Shown piece after piece: positions 26,757 through 35,010 of a stretch of DNA of 64,000 nt. Within the stretch, counting starts at the first letter, position 1, and the number at the start of each line of letters is the position of its first letter. Origin of the DNA: DAIDKA01 sp963726995 (GTDB taxonomy: Bacteria; Pseudomonadota; Gammaproteobacteria; Steroidobacterales; Steroidobacteraceae); contig CAVSEP010000005.1 in the NCBI GenBank assembly GCA_963726995.1, positions 62,001-126,000 on the forward strand, written 5' to 3'. The position numbers were made by a program, and so were the translations under genes. The notes under the pieces are model-generated. The model was not told the DNA's origin, made no database searches, and saw nothing but the letters and a program-made list of their open reading frames with translations.

Positions 26757-27494
26757 GTGGCAACGAGTTTTGATCTTTCAGGAAAATCCATCTTGATCAC
26801 CGGGGCGGGACGGGGTCTGGGCAGGGCCCTGGCGATCGGCGCCGCGCAGGCCGGGGCCCGCGTCAGCGCGTTCGACGTGGATGCGCCGGCGCTGCTTGAG
26901 CTGCGCAAGGCGTCCGACTCGATCACGACCTATGTGGTCGATGTCGTGGACCGGGCCGCATTCATGGATGCGGCCGGACGCATCGGCCGGATTGACGGCG
27001 TCGTCAACAACGCCATGCTGATCCGCTACGACCCGATCGAGGCGGTGGACGATGCGATCCTGGACCGGATGCTGGCCATCGGCATCAAGGGCGCGGTGTG
27101 GGGAGTGCAGGCGCTGCTGCGTCACATGGATCCGGCGGTCGGCGGCGTCATCCTCAATCTGGCTTCGCCGGTGGCCGAGCGCGGATTTCCGCGCACGGCG
27201 ATCTACAGCATGGTCAAGGGCGCCATGGGGACCTTTACCCGCACGCTGGCGGCGGAGCTGGGTCCGCGCAAGATACGGGTCAATGCCCTGGCGCCCGGCT
27301 CGATCCCCACCCCCGGCGCCGTGGCGATCACGCCGCAGGCCGAGTACGACCGGCGCGCGGTGACGATCCCGCTGCGCCGCCTGGGGCGCGACGATGATGC
27401 GACCCAGGCGTCGCTGTTCCTGCTGAGTGACGCGGCCTCGTTCATCAGCGGCGACATCCTGCATGTCGACGGTGGCGTGCTGGCATCGGCATGA
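26757..27494 (+). CDS. SDR family oxidoreductase
   Basis: 245 residues from GTG 26757, which has GGAGG four bases upstream. It has TGAGRGLG, VVNNAM, NLAS, the catalytic YSMVK and a C-terminal FISGDILHVDGG typical of the FabG-like classical group. No signal peptide, so cytoplasmic. First of a run of overlapping genes (ATGA with the next gene). A TATATAA at 26727-26733 lies in the 64-base gap to the divergent gene and may be a -10 element. It probably oxidises a hydroxyl of the pathway substrate. Confidence 0.85.
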   Translation: MATSFDLSGKSILITGAGRGLGRALAIGAAQAGARVSAFDVDAPALLELRKASDSITTYVVDVVDRAAFMDAAGRIGRIDGVVNNAMLIRYDPIEAVDDAILDRMLAIGIKGAVWGVQALLRHMDPAVGGVILNLASPVAERGFPRTAIYSMVKGAMGTFTRTLAAELGPRKIRVNALAPGSIPTPGAVAITPQAEYDRRAVTIPLRRLGRDDDATQASLFLLSDAASFISGDILHVDGGVLASA

Positions 27495-28285
27495 CCCACC
27501 GCATCTACGCCATCCGCTACGGTCACTTGCAGCGCAACAGTGACCTGAATTTTCTGGGCGGCGATGAGCATGCGCAGTCCATGCCGCTGGATTACTTCGT
27601 CTGGGTAGTCAAGTCGACCCAGCGCACGATAGTCGTCGACACCGGTTTCGCGCCGGCCGCCGCCGCGCAGCGCGGCCGCACGCTGCTGCGCCCGGTGGCC
27701 GAAGGACTGGCCGCCATCGGCGTGCAGCCCCAGGAAGTGCGGGACGTCATCATCACGCACATGCATTACGACCATGCCGGCAACGTGCCGCTGTTTCCGA
27801 ATGCGCGCTTCCACGTGCAGGATGCCGAAATGGCCTATTGCACCGGCCGCGCCATGACACATGCCCACCTGGCGGCGCCCTTCGACGCCGAGAACGTCGT
27901 GGACATGGTCCGCCGCACCTTCGATGGGCGGGTCGACTTCCATCGCGGGGATGAGGAACTGTTTCCCGGCGTGACGCTGCATCATCTTCCCGGACATACC
28001 CTGGGGCTGCAGGTCGTGCGCGTGGAGACCGCGCGCGGGCCGGTGGTACTGGCCTCGGATGCGATCCATTTCTGGGCCAATCTGGAACGTCAGACGCCGT
28101 TCCCGGTGGTCGCGGACGTGGTCGCGTACCTGGAGGCGCTGCGCCGCCTGCGCCGCCTCGCGCCATCTCTCGATCACATCATTCCGGGCCATGATCCGGC
28201 CGTGCTGCGGCGCTTCCCGGCCGAACCGAAAACCGAAGGCATCGTGCGCCTGGATCTGGCGCCGAGCGCGCAAGGAGTGTCATGA
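27491..28285 (+). CDS. MBL-fold metallo-hydrolase (AiiA lactonase-like)
   Basis: 264 residues. The zinc motif HMHYDHAGN, later GHTLGLQ, a metal Asp in LASDAIHFW and terminal IPGHDP are in the order of the metallo-beta-lactamase fold. The short form and HxHxDH spacing resemble AHL-lactonase-like enzymes (AttM/AiiA), so a lactone is a good substrate guess. It overlaps both neighbours by 4 bases and is clearly part of the same transcript. Quorum-signal hydrolysis is possible, but the catabolic setting favours ring-opening of a lactone intermediate. Confidence 0.82.
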   Translation: MTHRIYAIRYGHLQRNSDLNFLGGDEHAQSMPLDYFVWVVKSTQRTIVVDTGFAPAAAAQRGRTLLRPVAEGLAAIGVQPQEVRDVIITHMHYDHAGNVPLFPNARFHVQDAEMAYCTGRAMTHAHLAAPFDAENVVDMVRRTFDGRVDFHRGDEELFPGVTLHHLPGHTLGLQVVRVETARGPVVLASDAIHFWANLERQTPFPVVADVVAYLEALRRLRRLAPSLDHIIPGHDPAVLRRFPAEPKTEGIVRLDLAPSAQGVS

Positions 28286-29175
28286 GCGAGTGCGGATTCA
28301 TCGGGCTGGGGCGCATGGGCGGCGCCATGGCGCGACGCCTCATCGAGGCCGGTCACCGGGTTGTGGTGTATGACCCCAGTGCCGCCGCGACGCAGGCACT
28401 GGCGGCGCTCGGGGCCCAGGTTGCCGACAGCGCCAGGGCGGTCGCGGATGTGGTGCCGGTCGTATTCCTCAGCCTGCCGACGCCGCAGGTCGTGGTGGAC
28501 GTGGTGCTGGGCGGGCAGGGCATCCGTGAGGGCAAACGCCTGAGCGTGTGCGTGGATCTGTCGACCTCGGGGCCGGACACCGCCATCAGGCTCGCGGCGG
28601 GACTTGGCGAGCGGCGGATCGCATCCCTGGAGGCGCCGGTCTCCGGCGGCATCAAGGGCGCGCGCGAAGGCACGCTCTCCTTGATGGTCGCGGGTCCGCA
28701 GGCGACCTGGGAGCAGGTGCAGCCACTGCTGAAGGTTTTCGGCAAGCCCTTCTTCATGGGCGAGAAACCCGGTGCGGGCCAGATCATGAAGCTGGTCAAC
28801 AATCTGCTGGGGGCCTGCGCCATTGCGATCACCGCCGAGGGCATGACTTTGGGAATCAAGGCGGGCCTCGATCCGGCACGCATGATCGAGGTGCTGAATG
28901 TGTCCACCGGGCGCAGCAGCGCGACCCAGGACAAGTGGCCGCGCTCGGTGCTGCCGCGGACCTTTGATTTTGGATTTGCCGCCGGCCTGTGCCTGAAGGA
29001 TGTGCGGCTGTGCGTGGCCGCGGCCGAATCCCTCGGCGTGCCGCTCGGCGTCGGATCTGAGGTGCGCGAGCTGCTGGAGCGCACGGTGAGCAGCCTGGGC
29101 GCGGATGCGGATTTCACCGCCATGGCGAAGATCGTCGAATCCGACGCGGGCCTGGACCCGAACCGGTCCGCTTGA
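28282..29175 (+). CDS. 3-hydroxyisobutyrate dehydrogenase-family (beta-hydroxyacid) oxidoreductase
   Basis: 297 residues. The N-terminal dinucleotide motif GFIGLGRMGGAMARRL, the substrate motif EAPVSGGIKGAREGTL and the catalytic Lys of GAGQIMKLVNNLL define the beta-hydroxyacid dehydrogenase family (HIBADH, tartronate semialdehyde reductase). It would oxidise a beta-hydroxy acid with NAD(P). It overlaps the metallo-hydrolase upstream by 4 bases, consistent with a hydroxy acid produced by lactone opening. The precise substrate cannot be assigned. Confidence 0.88.
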   Translation: MSECGFIGLGRMGGAMARRLIEAGHRVVVYDPSAAATQALAALGAQVADSARAVADVVPVVFLSLPTPQVVVDVVLGGQGIREGKRLSVCVDLSTSGPDTAIRLAAGLGERRIASLEAPVSGGIKGAREGTLSLMVAGPQATWEQVQPLLKVFGKPFFMGEKPGAGQIMKLVNNLLGACAIAITAEGMTLGIKAGLDPARMIEVLNVSTGRSSATQDKWPRSVLPRTFDFGFAAGLCLKDVRLCVAAAESLGVPLGVGSEVRELLERTVSSLGADADFTAMAKIVESDAGLDPNRSA

Positions 29176-29204
29176 GCCAGAAAGTTTCAATTCGCGAGGT
29201 CAAT

Positions 29205-29585
29205 ATGAGCAGTGAGCTATTCGAGAAGGGTCTGAAGATTCGTACCGAAGTGCTGGGGGAGGCCTACGTCAAGAAGGCGATCGCCGGCATGGACGATTTC
29301 AACAAGCCCCTGCAGGAACTGGTGACCGAGTATTGCTGGGGCGCGGTGTGGGGGCGTGAGGGGCTCAAGCGCAGCGAACGCAGCATGCTCAACCTCGCCA
29401 TGATCAGCATCCTCAACCGTCCGCATGAGCTCAAGGCGCATATTCGCGGCGCGCTGACCAACGGGCTCAGCCGTGAGCAGATCTGTGAAATCTTCCTTCA
29501 GGTGGCGATTTACGCGGGAGTCCCGGCGGCCGTGGACAGCTTCCGCATTGCCCGCGAGACCTTCGCGGAGCTCGACGGCGCCTGA
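29205..29585 (+). CDS. Carboxymuconolactone decarboxylase family protein
   Basis: 126 residues, the usual length of PcaC-type proteins, from ATG 29205 with CGAGGT upstream. A TTG at 29172 would overlap the previous stop but lacks a ribosome site. The core RSMLNLAMISILNRPHELKAHIRGALTNGLSREQICEIFLQVAIYAGVPAA is the CMD signature, with the PcaC-type His (AHIRGA) and no CxxC, so it is not an AhpD-type peroxidase. It is a candidate decarboxylase or lactone-isomerising enzyme of the operon. Confidence 0.87.
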   Translation: MSSELFEKGLKIRTEVLGEAYVKKAIAGMDDFNKPLQELVTEYCWGAVWGREGLKRSERSMLNLAMISILNRPHELKAHIRGALTNGLSREQICEIFLQVAIYAGVPAAVDSFRIARETFAELDGA

Positions 29586-29694
29586 GTCCCCGCACGCGCG
29601 CCCGGGCGCGTTGCCGTATTGCAATAAGCAGGGGCCGGGCATACCCTTTTCGCCCTTCGCCTCGGGCCAGATCAAGAATTAAGGTGGGGTTATC

Positions 29695-30849
29695 GTGACA
29701 GCGCATCCCGGCTTCGACGCCAAAAGGCTTGAGTTTCTGACGGCAGCGGTCGAGCGTGACATTGCCGAGAACCTGTATTTCGGCGGCATCATCAGCGTGA
29801 AACGCGGTGGCCAGAGCGCCTATCACAAGGTGTTCGGGCACAGCAGCGAGAGCAAGGAACGGGCGGTTGCCGACAATTCGGTGTTCAGCCTGTTCTCGGT
29901 CACCAAGGCATTTACCAATATTCTGGTCTTCCAGGCCATCGAGCGGGGGCTGCTGACGCTCACCACGCCGCTGGCCAAGGTCATTCCGGAGTTCTCGGGC
30001 GGCCTGCGTGAGCGGATCACGATTTTCCACCTGCTCACCCACAGCACCGGATTGCCCAGCATGTTCGAGGCCCGGCCCGGCATGTATATCGATGTGCTGG
30101 CTGACACGATCGCGGCCATCGTCGAAGTGGCGCTGCCGGTGGAGGCCGCGGGTCAGAGCGTCGCCTACGCGCCGCTGTTCAATCACGCGCTGCTGGGCGA
30201 GGCCGTGCGCCGGGTCGACCCGAAGAGACGTTCCTATAAGGAGATCCTGCACCAGGACCTGTTCGATCCCATGGGCATGAAGGACACCGCCATGGGGGTG
30301 CGCCGGGATCTGAAGGCGCGGCATCTGGTGCCGGAGTTCCGCAACAACTATCCGATCAAGCACCTGGGCCACAGCAACCTGGGTCCGAACGGCGCATTCG
30401 AGGAGGAGCACGTGGAAATGCCCTGGGTGGGCGGCGTATCCACCGCGCATGACATGATGCGCTTCGCGGAAATGCTGCGCCTTGGCGGCACCATCGACGC
30501 ACAGAGCATCGTCTCGCGCGCCATGGTCGATCAGGCGCGCACCATTTGGACCGGGGACAAGCCCAACGAGTTCTACGCCAGCGGGATCCGCGCCGCCGGC
30601 GGCATCGCGCCGCCGGCCAATATCGGCCTGGGCTTCTCCATCCGCGGTCCGCAGATGGGAACCAGCATGTTCGGCACGCTGGGCTCGCCGGGCACCTTCG
30701 GTGCGCACGGTGCGGGCACCACCATATTCTGGGTGGATCCGGAGCGTGATATCAGTTTCGTCGGACTGATGACCGGGCTGATGAAGACCATCGACAATCT
30801 TTGGCGCTGGCAGAAGCTCTCGGACATCCTGCTCGCCGCCGCGCTCTAG
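29695..30849 (+). CDS. Serine hydrolase, class C beta-lactamase/EstB-like esterase
   Basis: 384 residues from GTG 29695 with AAGGTGG upstream. The nucleophile motif SVTK (FSLFSVTKAF), a Tyr motif YAPLFNHALLGEAV and the terminal HGAGTT stand in for the SxxK, YxN and KTG boxes of penicillin-binding-type folds. No signal peptide is seen, which favours an EstB- or LovD-like cytoplasmic esterase/transesterase over an antibiotic beta-lactamase. It lies 109 bases after the CMD gene and 2 bases before the GMC gene. Confidence 0.82.
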   Translation: MTAHPGFDAKRLEFLTAAVERDIAENLYFGGIISVKRGGQSAYHKVFGHSSESKERAVADNSVFSLFSVTKAFTNILVFQAIERGLLTLTTPLAKVIPEFSGGLRERITIFHLLTHSTGLPSMFEARPGMYIDVLADTIAAIVEVALPVEAAGQSVAYAPLFNHALLGEAVRRVDPKRRSYKEILHQDLFDPMGMKDTAMGVRRDLKARHLVPEFRNNYPIKHLGHSNLGPNGAFEEEHVEMPWVGGVSTAHDMMRFAEMLRLGGTIDAQSIVSRAMVDQARTIWTGDKPNEFYASGIRAAGGIAPPANIGLGFSIRGPQMGTSMFGTLGSPGTFGAHGAGTTIFWVDPERDISFVGLMTGLMKTIDNLWRWQKLSDILLAAAL

Positions 30850-30851
30850 GC

Positions 30852-32483
30852 ATGAACACGCCCGTTGCCACCTTTGACTACGTCATCGTGGGAGCGGGCA
30901 CGGCCGGCTGCGCCCTGGCCGGGCGGCTCGCCGAGAATCCTGCCACGCGCATCTGCCTGATCGAGGCCGGCGGCAGCGATCAGCATCTGTTCATCCGCAC
31001 GCCGGCCCTGGTGGCCGCGGCCATCGGCACGGCGAAGCTGAACTGGCGATTCGAGACGGTGCCGCAGCCGCACCTGCACGGTCGGCGCATTCCCCAGCCG
31101 CGCGGCCGGGTGGTGGGGGGCTCCGGCTCCATCAACGGCATGGTCTACTCGCGCGGCAACCCACGCGACTATGCGGACTGGGTGGCCGCGGGGGCCACGG
31201 GTTGGAGTTACGAGGAAGTGCTGCCGTACTTCCTGCGCAGCGAAAACAATCAGGATCTGCCTGCTTCCCGCTATCACGGCCACGGCGGGCCCATGAACGT
31301 GATGCGCCCGCGCCGGCCGAATCAGTTGAACAGCGACTTCATCGAGGCGACCCACAGTCTTGGCTTTGCGCGCACCGATGATTTCACCGGCGCCAGCAAT
31401 GAGGGCGTTGGTTTTCGGCAGGGCGTGATTCGCGCCGGCCGGCGTGAGACCACCGCGCGCGCCTTCCTGCGTCCGGCGCTGGCCCGGGGCAACGTGACGC
31501 TGTACACCGATGCCCTGGTGCTGCGAGTGCTGGTGGAGGCGGGCCGCGCCGTCGGCGTGGTCTATGAGCGCGAGGGCCGGCAGCTGCAGGTGCGGGCGAC
31601 GCGCGAAGTGATCCTGAGCGCCGGCACCATCCAGACGCCGCAGATACTGCAGCTGTCCGGCATCGGGCCTGCGGCGCAACTTAAGGCCATGGGCATCCAG
31701 CCGGTGCACGACCTGCCGGGCGTCGGGCGCAACCTGCAGGATCACCTGGCCTGTCCGGTGCTGATGAGCACCACGAATTCCACCTCCTACGGCATTTCGC
31801 CGAAGGCCCTGCCGCGGGGCATCTGGAACGTTGCCCAATACCTGCTCGGGCGCACCGGACCCTTTGCCAGCAATGTGTTCGAGTCGGTGGGTTTCCTGAA
31901 GACCACCGCGGGCCTGGATCGACCCGACGTGCAGTTCGTGTTCCAGCCGGCCGCGCGCCCCAAGCCCGGTTTTCCGCTGCCCATCGGCCATGGGTTCGCG
32001 ATCAGTCCGGTGTCGCTATATCCGAAAAGCCGCGGCAGCGTGACGCTCGCGAGTCCCGATCCGCATGACGCGCCGGCGATCGATCCGGCGCTGCTGAGCG
32101 CGCCGCAGGACATCCAGCCGCTGATCCGCGCCATCCGGCTGGCGCGGCGCATCCTCGGCGCGTCCCAGTTCGCCCGCTATCGCGCCACCGAGGTGGCGCC
32201 CGGCGCGGGCGTCGAGTCCGATGAGCAGATCGCGGAGTTCGTCCGCGCCAGTTCCTACACCGTGCATCACCAGGTCGGCACCTGTCGCATGGGCGAGCAC
32301 CCGGAGGCGGTCGTGGACTCGCAGCTGCGGCTGCGCGGCCTGGAAGCACTGCGGATCGTGGACGCCTCGGTCATGCCGCTGGTCATCGGCGGCAATACCA
32401 ACGCGGTGGTGGTGATGATCGCGGAGAAAGCCTCCGACCTGATCCGGCAGCGGCCCCTGGCGGCGCCCGCAAAGGAGATCTGA
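30852..32483 (+). CDS. GMC-family FAD-dependent alcohol dehydrogenase/oxidase
   Basis: 543 residues. The N-terminal FAD motif DYVIVGAGTAGCALAGRLAE, the GMC signature around PRGRVVGGSGSINGMVYSRGN, the second signature GTIQTPQILQLSGIG, and the active-site His in SYTVHHQVGTCRMG with Asn in GGNTNAVVVMIAEKASDLI are all present. The ATG at 30852 is chosen because the upstream extension overlaps the previous gene. The family includes choline dehydrogenase and long-chain or terpenoid alcohol dehydrogenases. It overlaps the next metallo-hydrolase by one base (TGATG). Confidence 0.9.
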   Translation: MNTPVATFDYVIVGAGTAGCALAGRLAENPATRICLIEAGGSDQHLFIRTPALVAAAIGTAKLNWRFETVPQPHLHGRRIPQPRGRVVGGSGSINGMVYSRGNPRDYADWVAAGATGWSYEEVLPYFLRSENNQDLPASRYHGHGGPMNVMRPRRPNQLNSDFIEATHSLGFARTDDFTGASNEGVGFRQGVIRAGRRETTARAFLRPALARGNVTLYTDALVLRVLVEAGRAVGVVYEREGRQLQVRATREVILSAGTIQTPQILQLSGIGPAAQLKAMGIQPVHDLPGVGRNLQDHLACPVLMSTTNSTSYGISPKALPRGIWNVAQYLLGRTGPFASNVFESVGFLKTTAGLDRPDVQFVFQPAARPKPGFPLPIGHGFAISPVSLYPKSRGSVTLASPDPHDAPAIDPALLSAPQDIQPLIRAIRLARRILGASQFARYRATEVAPGAGVESDEQIAEFVRASSYTVHHQVGTCRMGEHPEAVVDSQLRLRGLEALRIVDASVMPLVIGGNTNAVVVMIAEKASDLIRQRPLAAPAKEI

Positions 32484-33361
32484 TGGCCATCGAACACATG
32501 AAGACCTGGAAGATCGGCCGGGTGGAGATCACCCGCCTGGTGGAGGTCTGGAAGTGGGAAGACGATATCTGGATGGTGCTGGAAGACAGCAAGCCGCCGA
32601 TCGTCCAGACCCAGCCCTGGCTGCTGCCGCACCATGTGACCGCGGAAGGCCGGATGTTCATCAACTTCCAGGCCTTCGTCGTCAGGGCGGGCAACCGGCG
32701 CATCATGATCGACACCTGCATCGGCGCGGACCGTGAGCGGCAGTTCCCGGTCTTCACGCACATGCGTACCACCTTCATGCAGGACCTCGCCTCGCTGGGC
32801 ATCTCGCCGCTGGACGTCGATACGGTGCTGTGCACCCATCTGCATTTCGATCATGTGGGGTGGAATACGCACCTGGTGGACGGCAAGTGGGTCCCGACCT
32901 TTCCCAAGGCGCGCTACCTCTTCAGCCGCAAGGAATACGATCACTGGCAGATGCTGCGCGAGACCGGCGGCTACCACGGCATCAATCACCTCAGCGACGC
33001 GGTGGATCCGGTGATCGAGGCGGGCCTGGTGGACTTCATTCCGCACGACTACGCGCTCAGCGAGGAAATCCGCCTGCTGCCCACGCCCGGCCATACGCCG
33101 GGGCATGTCAGCGTCCACATCAGCTCGCAGGGGCAGGAGGCGGTGATCACCGGGGACATGATGCATCACCCCATCCAGGTGGCCATGCCCGAGCATCCGG
33201 CGACCTTCGACATGGACAAGCCCGCGGGCGCCAGGACGCGCGTCGAGTTCGTCAGGCGCTTCACCGAAAAACCCGTGCTCGTCATCGGCAGTCATTTCGC
33301 CGATCCGGGCGCCGGCTACATCGTGCGCAACGGCGCCAGCTGCAAACTGCAACAGGACTGA
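32483..33361 (+). CDS. MBL-fold metallo-hydrolase
   Basis: 292 residues. The zinc motif CTHLHFDHVGWN, then LPTPGHTPGHVSVH, VITGDMMHH and IGSHFADPG follow the MBL order. It differs from the first metallo-hydrolase at 27491 and is closer to the longer type often found beside GMC and P450 genes in catabolic clusters. Start ATG overlaps the GMC stop; the P450 begins 9 bases after its end. Probably a lactonase or thioester/ester hydrolase; unproven. Confidence 0.83.
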   Translation: MAIEHMKTWKIGRVEITRLVEVWKWEDDIWMVLEDSKPPIVQTQPWLLPHHVTAEGRMFINFQAFVVRAGNRRIMIDTCIGADRERQFPVFTHMRTTFMQDLASLGISPLDVDTVLCTHLHFDHVGWNTHLVDGKWVPTFPKARYLFSRKEYDHWQMLRETGGYHGINHLSDAVDPVIEAGLVDFIPHDYALSEEIRLLPTPGHTPGHVSVHISSQGQEAVITGDMMHHPIQVAMPEHPATFDMDKPAGARTRVEFVRRFTEKPVLVIGSHFADPGAGYIVRNGASCKLQQD

Positions 33362-33370
33362 GGATCAACC

Positions 33371-34549
33371 ATGGGCCAGGCGATTCCGGACTATCCGGTG
33401 GATCTGTTCAGCCACGAGTCGGTGCGCAATGCGCGTGCCGTCGACGACACGCTGCGCGAGTTCTCGCCGGTGGTGCGCCTGGCGGACGGCACGGTGATGA
33501 TCACCCGACATAGCGATGTGACCAACGGGCTGCAGGACTGGCAGACATTCTCCAACAAGTCGCGCCCCTGGCATGACCCGAATTCGCTGCGGCCGGAGAT
33601 TCTGCTCACCGATGATCCGCCGCGTCACACCCATGTGCGCCAGGCGATTGCCAAGGCATTGTCCACCCAGGTGCTGGGGAGCCTGCGCCCGTCGTTCGAA
33701 CGCGACGCGGCGGCGCTGTTCGATGACCTCATGCCCCGCGAGGGCCAGGTCATCGATGCGGTCCGGGAGGTCACGCAGCGTTTCGTTTACAAGGCGCTGC
33801 CGGATGCCATCGGACTGAAGGTCGAGGGCCGCGAACACATGTATGCCTTCAGCCACATGGTCTGGGCGACCATGGGCCCAGAGAACGAACTGTTCAGGGA
33901 GGCCATGGTCAACATCGAGCCGGTGCTGGCCTGGCTCGAGCAGTGCTGCGATCGGGACAATCTGTCGCCAGGCGGCATCGGCATGGTGCTGTATGGCATG
34001 GCCGATGAGGGCGTGATCACGCAAGCCGAAGCGAAACTGCTGCTGCAGACCGTGCTGGCGGCGGGTGCCGATACCACCATCCTCACCATGGCCAACGCCA
34101 TGTACGCGTTCGCGAAGTTTCCGGCGCAGTATCAGAAGCTGCGGGCCGACCCGGGGCTGGTGCGGGCCGCCTTCGATGAAAGCCTGCGCTGGGACTCCCC
34201 CTCGCGCATGGCCGGGCGCATCACCACCCGGGAAGTGGATGTCGGCGGCTTCACCGTGCCGGCGGGGCAGCGCGTCGGACTGATGTTCGCCGCGGCCAAC
34301 CGCGATCCGCGCGCCTGGGAGAACCCCGGGCAGTACGACATGAGTCGCGACCTGAAGAAGCAGGTGGGCTGGGGGTATGGTATCCATGCCTGCGTCGGCC
34401 GCGTGCTGGCGCAGCTGGAGGCCCACGTGCTGCTGACCGAAACCGCGCGCCGCGTCGCCCGCTTCGAGATTGCCGCGGAACCCACGCCCTGGATGACCAC
34501 CATCGGCCATGGGCCCGCGAAACTGCCGCTCAGGCTCTACGCCAATTGA
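33371..34549 (+). CDS. Cytochrome P450
   Basis: 392 residues, a soluble bacterial class I P450. I-helix AGADTT, K-helix ESLRW, and the heme loop GWGYGIHACVG with the Cys thiolate. The usual Phe at the start of the heme loop is Trp here. No ferredoxin or ferredoxin reductase gene is in the window, so electrons must come from elsewhere. Last plus-strand gene of the run that includes GMC and metallo-hydrolase genes, so it likely hydroxylates the same pathway's substrate. Confidence 0.92.
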   Translation: MGQAIPDYPVDLFSHESVRNARAVDDTLREFSPVVRLADGTVMITRHSDVTNGLQDWQTFSNKSRPWHDPNSLRPEILLTDDPPRHTHVRQAIAKALSTQVLGSLRPSFERDAAALFDDLMPREGQVIDAVREVTQRFVYKALPDAIGLKVEGREHMYAFSHMVWATMGPENELFREAMVNIEPVLAWLEQCCDRDNLSPGGIGMVLYGMADEGVITQAEAKLLLQTVLAAGADTTILTMANAMYAFAKFPAQYQKLRADPGLVRAAFDESLRWDSPSRMAGRITTREVDVGGFTVPAGQRVGLMFAAANRDPRAWENPGQYDMSRDLKKQVGWGYGIHACVGRVLAQLEAHVLLTETARRVARFEIAAEPTPWMTTIGHGPAKLPLRLYAN

Positions 34550-34560
34550 GCGGCATGCAC

Positions 34561-34974
34561 TCAGGTCGCCCCGAACAGCCGTACGATGTAGTAGCTGTCG
34601 AGGTACTCGCGCAGCACCGCGATCTTCTCGCCGCGCAGCTCGAAGGCCCAGGCGTAGCGGTTGTCATAGGGGCGACCGTCCTGAAGGTGGCCGCTGCCGT
34701 GGGTTTCAGCCAGGACCAGGGACCCGTTTGAGGCCATGGACAGGATGCGATTCGATGGGCTGCCCTTCCTGAACATGCCGCGGATAGGCTTGAGGAAATC
34801 ATCCACGATGACATTGCGTCCCCGGTATTCGCCCGCTCCGGGCATGTCGCGCGCCTGGGGCAGCCAGGCGGCATCCTCGGTCAGCAGCGCTCGGACACCC
34901 TCCAGATCTTCCGCGTTCAGCAGCTCAAAGAATTTCCTAACCGTCGCCTCGCCCTGCGAATTGGACTGACTCAT
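34561..34974 (-). CDS. NTF2-like (SnoaL-type) protein
   Basis: 137 residues. The pattern ATVRKFFELLNAEDLEGVRALLTEDAAWLPQA, YRGRNVIVDDFLKPI and a final strand pair (YAWAFELRGEKIAVLREYLDSYYIVRLFG) is the NTF2-like ketosteroid-isomerase/SnoaL fold. The role is unknown; such proteins are isomerases, cyclases, hydratases or ring-hydroxylating partners. It converges on the P450 gene 11 bases away and is divergent from the FAD oxidoreductase start at 35011. Confidence 0.8.
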   Translation of the reverse strand: MSQSNSQGEATVRKFFELLNAEDLEGVRALLTEDAAWLPQARDMPGAGEYRGRNVIVDDFLKPIRGMFRKGSPSNRILSMASNGSLVLAETHGSGHLQDGRPYDNRYAWAFELRGEKIAVLREYLDSYYIVRLFGAT

Positions 34975-35010
34975 GGCCCGCACCCCTCTAAAGCGTTGTA
35001 CGTGAATCCT

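Noticed and set aside
29597..29610. CGCGCCCGGGCGCG palindrome as a terminator
   Set aside because: It has no loop and no T-run; in DNA this GC-rich it is not remarkable, although it lies in a gene gap.
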